Positions 57,929-64,000 of a stretch of DNA of 64,000 nt are shown one piece after another. Below the pieces are notes generated by a model, which did no database searches, was not told the origin of the DNA, and saw nothing but the letters and a program-made list of their open reading frames with translations. The DNA is from Pseudaminobacter sp040045035 (lineage in GTDB: Bacteria; Pseudomonadota; Alphaproteobacteria; Rhizobiales; Rhizobiaceae), in contig NZ_JBDZDS010000005.1 in assembly GCF_040045035.1 (NCBI RefSeq), positions 186,001-250,000 on the forward strand, written 5' to 3'. How positions within the stretch are numbered: the first letter of the stretch is position 1; each line of letters starts with the position of its first letter. Made by a program: the position numbers and the translations under genes.

Positions 57929-58372
57929 CTATTCCTCGGCGCCCGGCTCCCAACCCTCCTCGGCCATCTCGAACTGCGAAAACTCGAAGCCCGGCGCAAC
58001 CGTGCAGCCCACCAGCGTCCAGTCGCCAAGGCTTTTCGCCGTCTGCCAGAAGCCGGCGGGCACGATGTGCTGCGGGTGCTCGCCGGCGAAAAGGTCCGGA
58101 CCGAGGCGGTGGCGGGTTACGCCGCGGCCTTCCTCGTGCATGGCGATCTCGAGCGGGGCGCCGGCATAAAAGTGCCAGATCTCGGCCGCGTCCTTCACCC
58201 GGTGCCAGACCGAGACGTCGCCTGCCTCGAGCAGGAAATAGATGGCGGTCGAGTGGCCGCGCGGGTTGAAGGCGGTGGCGTCGCGGAACGTCTGGACATA
58301 CCAGCCGCCCTCGGGGTGGCGCCGCATGCCCAGCTTTTCGATGATGGATGCAGCAGTCATCTCAGCGGACAT
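57929..58372 (-). CDS. Cupin-5 (DUF985) family protein
   Basis: A 147-aa single-domain cupin: HPEGGWYVQTFRD, STAIYFLLEAGDVSVWHRV, EIWHFYAGAPLEI, and PAGFWQTAKSLGDWTLVGCTVAPGFEFSQFEM. The HPEGG and WHFYAG segments are typical of the DUF985 group, whose function is unsettled. Its start shares one base with the gloB stop (TGATG), so it is likely translated with gloB. Confidence 0.88.
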   Translation of the reverse strand: MSAEMTAASIIEKLGMRRHPEGGWYVQTFRDATAFNPRGHSTAIYFLLEAGDVSVWHRVKDAAEIWHFYAGAPLEIAMHEEGRGVTRHRLGPDLFAGEHPQHIVPAGFWQTAKSLGDWTLVGCTVAPGFEFSQFEMAEEGWEPGAEE

Positions 58373-59139
58373 CAGAACACGTCCTTGCGTTTGCGGATTT
58401 CGGCGAACACGGCCTCGTCGGCGGCGTTCTCCATGCCGAGGTTCCTGCGGATGGCCGGGTCGTGCCAGCGCAGGAAGGGGTTGGTGGCAAGCTCCTCGCC
58501 GATGGTGGTGGGAAGCGTCGGCTTGCCCTCGGCGCGCAGCCGGTTGATCTGCGCCGCGCGCTCCTTCAGCGCCGAATTGGTCGGGTCGACGGTCAGCGCG
58601 AAGCGCGCATTGGCCTGAGTGTACTCATGGCCGCAATAGACCTTCGTCTCGGGCGGCAGCGCGGCAAGCTTCTTCAGCGATTCGAGCATGACCGCCGCCG
58701 GCTTTTCGAACAGCCGCCCGCAGCCCAGCGCAAACAGCGTGTCGGCGGTGAAGGCCATTTGCGCGGTGGGAATGTAGTAGGAGACATGCCCCGCGGTGTG
58801 GCCCGGCGTCTCGATCACATAGATGAGGTGGTTGCCGAACGGGATGGTCGCGCCTTCTTCCACCGCTTCGTCGATGCCGGGGATTTTCCCGGCCTCGGCT
58901 TTCGGGCCGACAATGCGCAGGCCGAAACGCTGCTTCAGCGCCAGATTGGCCTCGACGTGGTCGCCGTGGTGATGGGTGGTGAGGATCATCGTCGGCTTCC
59001 AGCCGGTGCGCTGGACGGCGGCAAGGATCGGCGCTTCCTCCGGCGCGTCGATGAGCGCAACTTGACCGCTCTCGGTATCGCGCACCAGAACGCCGAAATT
59101 GTCGCTGCGGCACATGAACTGTTCGATCTCGAGCGTCAT
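58372..59139 (-). CDS. gloB: Hydroxyacylglutathione hydrolase (glyoxalase II)
   Basis: A 255-aa metallo-beta-lactamase-fold hydrolase that releases D-lactate and glutathione from S-lactoylglutathione. The dinuclear metal motif T-H56-H57-H58-G-D60-H61 is present, with GHTAGHVSYY and TLFALGCGRLFE; the C-terminal HAGH_C domain has YCGHEYTQANARFAL. Its stop is shared with the cupin start. The methyltransferase gene at 59880 lies divergently beyond a GNAT gene, an order similar to that seen in other rhizobia. Confidence 0.95.
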   Translation of the reverse strand: MTLEIEQFMCRSDNFGVLVRDTESGQVALIDAPEEAPILAAVQRTGWKPTMILTTHHHGDHVEANLALKQRFGLRIVGPKAEAGKIPGIDEAVEEGATIPFGNHLIYVIETPGHTAGHVSYYIPTAQMAFTADTLFALGCGRLFEKPAAVMLESLKKLAALPPETKVYCGHEYTQANARFALTVDPTNSALKERAAQINRLRAEGKPTLPTTIGEELATNPFLRWHDPAIRRNLGMENAADEAVFAEIRKRKDVF

Positions 59140-59229
59140 CGGTGGTCTCCTTGTCGCGGGGGACGATAGGGCGGCGAGTGGTGACTGTCATCCCCGGCAG
59201 AGCGTTATTGGGTCGACGAATGGTCGCCT

Positions 59230-59730
59230 CTAGTCGGGAAACGTCTCCATGCGCTCGGCAAATATCCGGAAGCCAGCGCGCTGGTATGTCGATTTCGCCT
59301 TGGGATGATCGCTGGTGTCGGTGTGCAGCCAGACGCGCTGCGTCGCATGCGACCAGACCTCCCGGAGCGCCCGATCCAGCAGGCAAGGACCGAGCTTTTG
59401 TCCTTGGACATCGGCAATCAGCCCGAAATGGACGAGTTCGACCTCCGGCTGGCCGACGCCGTCAAACTCGCACAAGCCGACCGCCCGGCCATCGACGCGC
59501 AGCACGTAGACATGTGTGGCGGGATTGGTGAGGAAGTCTCGAAGCTCTTCCGCAGGCATCCGCAATCGCATATCCCAGTTCAGCGGCTCGCCGACTGCGC
59601 GGTAGAGCGCAACATATTCTGCCGGATCAAGCGTTTCCCGCTCTATCCTGGCTGCGGCCACAGGCGCAGGAAATACCGCTCCTTGCGGCGCGTCCGTCAT
59701 TTCCAGATAGGTGACGAGAAGGTCGACCAT
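59230..59730 (-). CDS. GNAT family N-acetyltransferase
   Basis: A 166-aa acetyltransferase. The acetyl-CoA binding core is FGLIADVQGQKLGPCLLDRA, with the strand VELVHFGLI before it and RVWLHTDTSDHPKAKSTYQRAGF after it. The N-terminal part (MVDLLVTYLEMTD) is less typical. Substrate unknown. It is a single gene between gloB and the divergent methyltransferase. Confidence 0.88.
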   Translation of the reverse strand: MVDLLVTYLEMTDAPQGAVFPAPVAAARIERETLDPAEYVALYRAVGEPLNWDMRLRMPAEELRDFLTNPATHVYVLRVDGRAVGLCEFDGVGQPEVELVHFGLIADVQGQKLGPCLLDRALREVWSHATQRVWLHTDTSDHPKAKSTYQRAGFRIFAERMETFPD

Positions 59731-59879
59731 GTGTCCTCACGAACTGCCAGCAGTGTGGCGCAACCGACGACGATCGTCGTGGAACTCGTAGAGCACGTCA
59801 TCAGGGGCATCTGCAACGGGGCGCCTTGGGCCGTCAGACGACGGCTTTGTTGAACTCGCCGGGCAACGTCGCTACCGTC

Positions 59880-60653
59880 ATGAGCATGAATTCGGATATC
59901 GTCGACCTGCGATCCTTCTACGGCACCCCGCTTGGCCATGTCGCCGAGCAGTCGATCGGCATGGCGCTGGCATCGATCTGGGCCAGCATTCCCAGCGAGC
60001 GGCTGGTGGGGCTCGGCTATGCCTTGCCTTGGCTCGACCGCTTCGGCGCCGATGCCGAGCGCGTCTTCGCCTTCATGCCGGCGACGCAGGGCGCGGTGAG
60101 CTGGCCGCCGGCGCGGCCGTCGGCCACCGCGCTCGTGTTCGATGAGGAACTGCCGCTGCCCGACGCTTCGATCGACCGCATGCTTCTGGTGCATTCGCTC
60201 GAGCATGCAGAGAACCCACGCGAAACGCTGAAGGAGATCTGGCGTGTGCTGGCGCCGGCGGGCCGGGTCGTCATCGTGGTGCCCAACCGCCGCGGCGTCT
60301 GGGCGCGTTTCGAGCACACGCCTTTCGGCACCGGGCGGCCGTTCTCACGCGGCCAGCTCAACGAATTGCTGCGCGACGCCAATTTCACGCCTGCCTCCTG
60401 GTCGGAGGCGCTGCTGTTCCCGCCCACGCACAGCAGTCTGGTCATGCGCTTCCACAATGTTCTGGAGCGCGTGGGCCGCCGCTGCTGGCCGATCTTTTCC
60501 GGTGTCATCGTGGTAGAGGCGCAGAAGCGCCTCTACCAGGGCCTGCCGGTGGCGCAGCGCGCCTCGCGCCGTGTCTTCGTGCCGGTGCTGACGCCTCAGG
60601 GCGTTCGCGGTCATGCACGGGCCGCAGACAAGGCCAGCCCGTCCAGAAGCTGA
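59880..60653 (+). CDS. Class I SAM-dependent methyltransferase
   Basis: A 257-aa protein. The post-motif SIDRMLLVHSLEHAENPRETLKEIWRVLAP and AGRVVIVVPNRRGVWAR are typical of Methyltransf_11 proteins. The usual glycine-rich motif I is weak (GLGYALPWLDRF), so SAM binding may be modified. The start at 59880 is used; Met3 (59886) is equally possible. It is widely conserved near gloB in alphaproteobacteria; its substrate is unknown. Convergent with the MFS gene 2 bp away. Confidence 0.82.
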   Translation: MSMNSDIVDLRSFYGTPLGHVAEQSIGMALASIWASIPSERLVGLGYALPWLDRFGADAERVFAFMPATQGAVSWPPARPSATALVFDEELPLPDASIDRMLLVHSLEHAENPRETLKEIWRVLAPAGRVVIVVPNRRGVWARFEHTPFGTGRPFSRGQLNELLRDANFTPASWSEALLFPPTHSSLVMRFHNVLERVGRRCWPIFSGVIVVEAQKRLYQGLPVAQRASRRVFVPVLTPQGVRGHARAADKASPSRS

Positions 60654-60655
60654 CG

Positions 60656-61942
60656 TTACGCCGGCTGGGCGGCCCGCCGGCGCAAGGTCTCGCTCGGCTC
60701 GATCAGCAGCGAGAGGGCCGCGGCGGCAATGCCCGTCATGCCGGCGATCTGGAAGGCCAGCACGTAGTCGCCCTGCATCTCGCGCAACGCCCCGCCGAAG
60801 AAGGCGGCGGTGGCCGCACCGACCTGGTGGCCGGCGACGATCCAGCCGAACACCAGCGGCCCCGAGCGATCGCCGAAGGCCTCGTTGGAGAGCCTGAGCG
60901 TGGGCGGTACGGTAGCGATCCAGTCGAGCCCATAGAGCACGGCGAAGATGGTCAAGCTGACGCCGGAAAAGCCGGAATAGGGCAGATAGACCAGCGAAAG
61001 ACCGCGTATGCCGTAATAGACGCCGAGAAGCTTGCGCGGGTCGAAGCGGTCGGTCAGCCAGCCCGATAGCGTCGTGCCGATCAGGTCGAATATGCCCATC
61101 AGGGCCAGAAGGCTGGCGGCACGCACTTCCGGAATGCCCATGTCGCCGCAGAAGGCGATCAGATGGGTGCCGACCAGCCCGTTGGTGGTGAAGCCGCAGA
61201 TGAAGAAGGTGGCGAAGAGATACCAGAACACGCGGGTCTTGGCCGACTGCAGCAGCGTGCCGAGGGTCATGGTCAGGAAATTGCCGCTGGCGGCCAGGGG
61301 CGGCTGCTCGGCCTCGCCAGGCTCGGCGCCGTAGCGCGTGATGCCGATGGAGGCCGGGCGCTCGGGCACAAGGAAATAGACCAGCGGCAGGAGCGCGGCG
61401 GTGGCGACCGAAACCGCGATGACGACCGGCTGCCAGCCGCCGGACTGGGCCAGCGCCGCCAGGAAGGGCAAAAACACCAGCATGCCGGTGGCGCTGGAGG
61501 CCGACATCAAGCCCATCATCAGGCCGCGATTGGTCTTGAACCAGCGGTTGACGATCGTTGCGCCGAGCACGGAAGCGACCGCGCCCGAGCCAATGCCGGA
61601 AAGCACGCCCCATGTGGCGATCAGGTGCCAGGGCTCGCTCATCGTCAGGCTCAGGGCGGTCGAGGCCGACATCAGCGCAAGCGCGGCCAGCAGCGTGCGC
61701 CGCAGGCCCACCCGCTCCATCAGAGCGGCGGCGAAGGGGCCGGCCAGGCCGTAAAGGAAGATGCCGATTGCCGCTGACAGCGAGATCGTGTCGCGGCGCC
61801 AGCCGAAGGCTTCCTCCAGCGGCAGCATCAGAACGCCCGGGGTCGAGCGCAAGCCGGCCGCGATCAGCAGCGAAAGGAAGATCACCGCCACGACCACGAA
61901 GGCGTAACGCTGGCCAAAGGGACGATTTTGAACTATGTTCAT
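60656..61942 (-). CDS. Major facilitator superfamily transporter
   Basis: A 428-aa protein with 12 hydrophobic segments and MFS loop motifs (ALMERVGLRRTLLAALAL; GWLTDRFDPRKLLGVYYG). The central loop (about residues 190-225) is cytoplasmic. It may be a drug or carboxylate exporter; the family alone does not say. It diverges from a TetR gene, and its start codon abuts the 18-bp inverted repeat, so TetR control is very likely. Confidence 0.9.
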   Translation of the reverse strand: MNIVQNRPFGQRYAFVVVAVIFLSLLIAAGLRSTPGVLMLPLEEAFGWRRDTISLSAAIGIFLYGLAGPFAAALMERVGLRRTLLAALALMSASTALSLTMSEPWHLIATWGVLSGIGSGAVASVLGATIVNRWFKTNRGLMMGLMSASSATGMLVFLPFLAALAQSGGWQPVVIAVSVATAALLPLVYFLVPERPASIGITRYGAEPGEAEQPPLAASGNFLTMTLGTLLQSAKTRVFWYLFATFFICGFTTNGLVGTHLIAFCGDMGIPEVRAASLLALMGIFDLIGTTLSGWLTDRFDPRKLLGVYYGIRGLSLVYLPYSGFSGVSLTIFAVLYGLDWIATVPPTLRLSNEAFGDRSGPLVFGWIVAGHQVGAATAAFFGGALREMQGDYVLAFQIAGMTGIAAAALSLLIEPSETLRRRAAQPA

Positions 61943-61993
61943 GTTACTGACCGGTACGTTGCGGATCGCCTATGTACGTACCGGTCAGTAACA
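61942..61993. promoter_or_regulatory. TetR operator pair: perfect 18-bp inverted repeat
   Basis: TGTTACTGACCGGTACGT (61942-61959) and its exact reverse complement (61976-61993) are separated by 16 bp. Each arm carries its own ACCGGT core (CTGACCGGTACG), so each may be a separate TetR half- or full-site. The first arm touches the MFS start codon; the second lies 20 bp before the TetR gene. Simultaneous repression of both genes is the natural reading. Confidence 0.75.
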
Positions 61994-62012
61994 AAGTCAA
62001 GAGAGCACGTGC

Positions 62013-62645
62013 ATGCCAACCAAGACGAGCACCACACAGCTGACAGAAACTGCCAAGCCTGGCGAGGCGGGACAGCACCAGCCGCGCGCGGCCGAGCGCA
62101 TATTGGGCGTGGCGCGCAACCTGTTCTATCGCCAGGGCATCCGCGCCATCGGCGTCGACGAGATCGTTCGGCAGGCGGGCGTCACCAAGCCGAGCCTCTA
62201 CCGCAGCTTTTCCTCCAAGGACGAGCTCGCGGCCACCTATTTGCGCGCCTACGAGGTCGAGTTCTGGGAGCGTTTCGACCAGGCGGTGGCGGCGCATCCT
62301 GGCGATCCGCGCAGCCAGATCCGTGCCTTCCTGACCAGGGTCGGCCACCGCGCGGTGCAGCCTGACTATCGCGGCTGCGGCATGACCAATGCGGCGATCG
62401 AATATCCCGAGCATGGCCACCCGGCGCGCCTGGTGGGCGAGGCCAACAAACGCGAGCTGCGCCGGCGCCTGCGCGCCATGGCGGCCGAAATGGGCGCGGA
62501 AGACGCCGACACGCTGGGCGACGGCCTGCTGCTTCTGATCGAGGGTGCCTATGTTTCCGGCCAGTTGTTCGGCCCCGGCGGTCCCGCTGCTTCCGTCGCT
62601 GAAAATGCCGATCGGCTGATTGCCGCAAGCCTGAAGGCGCGTTGA
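62013..62645 (+). CDS. TetR/AcrR family transcriptional regulator
   Basis: A 210-aa regulator. The HTH is at about residues 30-75 (RNLFYRQGIRAIGVDEIVRQAGVTKPSLYRSFSSKDEL). The C-terminal domain has a Cys in YRGCGMTNAAIEYPEHGHP, a segment found in TetR_C_11-like regulators. It is divergent from the MFS transporter with the perfect inverted repeat between; it probably represses both. Inducer unknown. Confidence 0.92.
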   Translation: MPTKTSTTQLTETAKPGEAGQHQPRAAERILGVARNLFYRQGIRAIGVDEIVRQAGVTKPSLYRSFSSKDELAATYLRAYEVEFWERFDQAVAAHPGDPRSQIRAFLTRVGHRAVQPDYRGCGMTNAAIEYPEHGHPARLVGEANKRELRRRLRAMAAEMGAEDADTLGDGLLLLIEGAYVSGQLFGPGGPAASVAENADRLIAASLKAR

Positions 62646-62670
62646 CGAGTGCGTCCGACGCCCGGCGGGA

Positions 62671-63873
62671 TTACTCCGAGCCCACGAGCCGTTTCGGCTC
62701 ATGTTCGGGCAAGAGCTCATCCGTGACCTGCGCGACGCCAGCTACAGGGCTGTCCGTCTGCTCGACCTCGCGCAGCCATTCGCGCCAGATCGCAACCAGT
62801 AGCGCCATCAGCACCGGGCCGATGAACAGGCCCAGGAAGCCCATGGTCTTCACGCCGCCGATCAGTCCGAAGAAGGTGGGCAGGAAGGGCAGCTTGATCG
62901 GCCCGCCGACCAGCTTCGGCCGCAGCGTCTTGTCGACGATGAACAGCTCGATCGAGCCCCAGGCAAGCAGGGCGATGCCGGCGATCGGCGTGCCGCGCGC
63001 CACCAGATAGGCCGAGACCAGCGTGAACGACAGCGGTGCACCACCGGGGATCAGCGCCATGACGCCGGTCAGCACGCCGAGCGTGACCGGCGACGGCACG
63101 CCGGCGATCCAGTAGGCGATGCCCAGCACCACGCCTTCGCCGATGGCGATCAGCGTCATGCCGGTGACCGTGGAACTGATCGTGGCCGGCACCACGCCGG
63201 AGATCCGATCCCAGCGCGTCGGTAGGATGCGCTCGCCGAGCTTGCCGATCTGCTTGGCGAAGCCCTCGCCGTCGCGATAGACGAAGAACAGCGCGATCAG
63301 CATGAACAGCAGCGTCAGCAGCAGGTTGAAGGCGCCTCCGCCGGCCGCCAGCACGCCGCGATAGATGCTGCCGATATTGGCGCCGCTGACGATCTGGATG
63401 AGCTCGCCGATGGCGCCGGGGTGGCCGATGTAGCGCGTCCACTGCTCGTTGGCCCATTCGCCGACGACCGGGAGTGTGCTGATCCATTCAGGCGTGGGCG
63501 CACCGTTGCGATTGGTCTCGACCGCCCAGGTGAACCACTCGCGAACTTCGTTGACCGTGTAGATGCCGGCCAGAACGATCGGCACCACCAGGAAGGCGAC
63601 TATGAACAGGATCGCCAGCGTGGCGGCAACGGTGCGGTTGCCGGAAACCCCGTCGAGCAGTCTGCGATAGAGCGGCCAGCTTGCAAAAGCGATGACGAGT
63701 GCGGCCAGCACCGGCACCAGGAAGCCATGGAAGAAGTAAATGCCGGCCGCGACGATGAGCACGAGCAGCCAGCGCGCGGCGGTCAGGGGAGGGATGAGCG
63801 GAATACGGGCAGGTGTGGAAAGCCCGAGCAGGCGGGGTTCCCGTTTGGAGGTCCCGGATTCCAGTTCGCTCAA
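62671..63873 (-). CDS. AI-2E family transporter (PerM/YdiK-like)
   Basis: A 400-aa membrane protein with about eight hydrophobic segments. Family marks are FLVPVLAALVIAFASWPLYR near the start, LFFVYRDGEGFAKQIGKLG in the middle, and FFGLIGGVKTMGFLGLFIGPVLMALLVAIWREW at the end (split: FFGLIGGVKTMG, GLFIGPVLMALLVAIWREW). Members include the AI-2 exporter TqsA and several Na+/H+ antiporters, so substrate is open. The TTG at 63873 follows GAGGAG by 9 bp; a GTG at 63903 is an alternative, with no ribosome site. Confidence 0.88.
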   Translation of the reverse strand: MSELESGTSKREPRLLGLSTPARIPLIPPLTAARWLLVLIVAAGIYFFHGFLVPVLAALVIAFASWPLYRRLLDGVSGNRTVAATLAILFIVAFLVVPIVLAGIYTVNEVREWFTWAVETNRNGAPTPEWISTLPVVGEWANEQWTRYIGHPGAIGELIQIVSGANIGSIYRGVLAAGGGAFNLLLTLLFMLIALFFVYRDGEGFAKQIGKLGERILPTRWDRISGVVPATISSTVTGMTLIAIGEGVVLGIAYWIAGVPSPVTLGVLTGVMALIPGGAPLSFTLVSAYLVARGTPIAGIALLAWGSIELFIVDKTLRPKLVGGPIKLPFLPTFFGLIGGVKTMGFLGLFIGPVLMALLVAIWREWLREVEQTDSPVAGVAQVTDELLPEHEPKRLVGSE

Positions 63874-64000
63874 AAGAAAGTTCTCCTCGGCTGGGCGGTG
63901 CACTCTTCACTACCCTGTTGCGCGGGCCGCACCAAGGGGTTTCGCGCAGATATAGGTATTCGCCGGGTCGGGCGAAATGCGGAGCCCGGCCACGGTACGA

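Overview
The window is high-GC, densely packed bacterial chromosome. Gene content and order point to an alphaproteobacterium of the Hyphomicrobiales, probably Phyllobacteriaceae (Mesorhizobium-like). The pointers are the aroK-aroB-CorC / bolA-DnaJ-cobS-cobT / rpmB backbone, an aqpS-type arsenic operon, a DUF1236 protein, many ABC importers, and intergenic palindromic repeats of a kind common in rhizobia. This assignment is inferred from gene families, not from a database search.

Region 1 (1-14 kb) is an amine or betaine-like catabolic cluster. It holds a FAD oxidoreductase (cut by the window edge), an N-methyltransferase-like enzyme, a BetI-like TetR regulator, two near-duplicate PotD-type binding proteins and a flavin amine oxidase. 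These are followed by a PotB/PotC/PotA-type transporter on the other strand, a class III aminotransferase and, further along, a Rieske oxygenase. Three of its promoters carry the same dyad, TTGAA-N6-TTCAA, which suggests a single regulon. An ABM monooxygenase, a YbaK deacylase and a DUF1868 protein lie between.

Region 2 (14-23 kb) is a branched-chain-type ABC importer. The binding protein, an aldo/keto reductase, a TIGR04076 protein and a GntR regulator lie on the minus strand. Two ATPases, two permeases and an aldo/keto reductase-RidA fusion lie on the plus strand in an overlapping operon. The substrate is unknown. A 3-methyladenine glycosylase, a cytochrome b561, a DeoR regulator and a PEBP-like protein follow.

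Region 3 (25.4-32.7 kb) is looser and looks accessory. It has an Asn/Gly-rich secreted protein, several small secreted or membrane proteins, decayed fragments (PRC-barrel-like and mgtC), a divergent short DHFR, an OprB porin, a YciI protein, tRNA-Arg(CCT) and a Spy-like protein.

Region 4 (32.9-46 kb) is mostly housekeeping. It has an M20 amidohydrolase, a DD-carboxypeptidase, a G3E GTPase with a His-rich loop, a TusA-like protein, an L,D-transpeptidase, accA, xerD with a small membrane-protein gene in front, aroK-aroB-CorC, an arsR-arsC-aqpS operon, and bolA.

Region 5 (46-64 kb) has a J-domain protein, cobS-cobT (aerobic cobaltochelatase), a phytase-like esterase, a divergent Lrp / saccharopine-dehydrogenase-like pair, and a VUT-family transporter with a preQ1-like leader. 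It continues with rpmB, DUF1284, bioY, DUF3108, a DMT exporter, a lysoplasmalogenase, a cupin-gloB pair, a GNAT, a methyltransferase, a TetR/MFS divergent pair with an 18-bp inverted repeat, and an AI-2E family transporter. I saw no insertion sequences, CRISPR arrays or rRNA genes.
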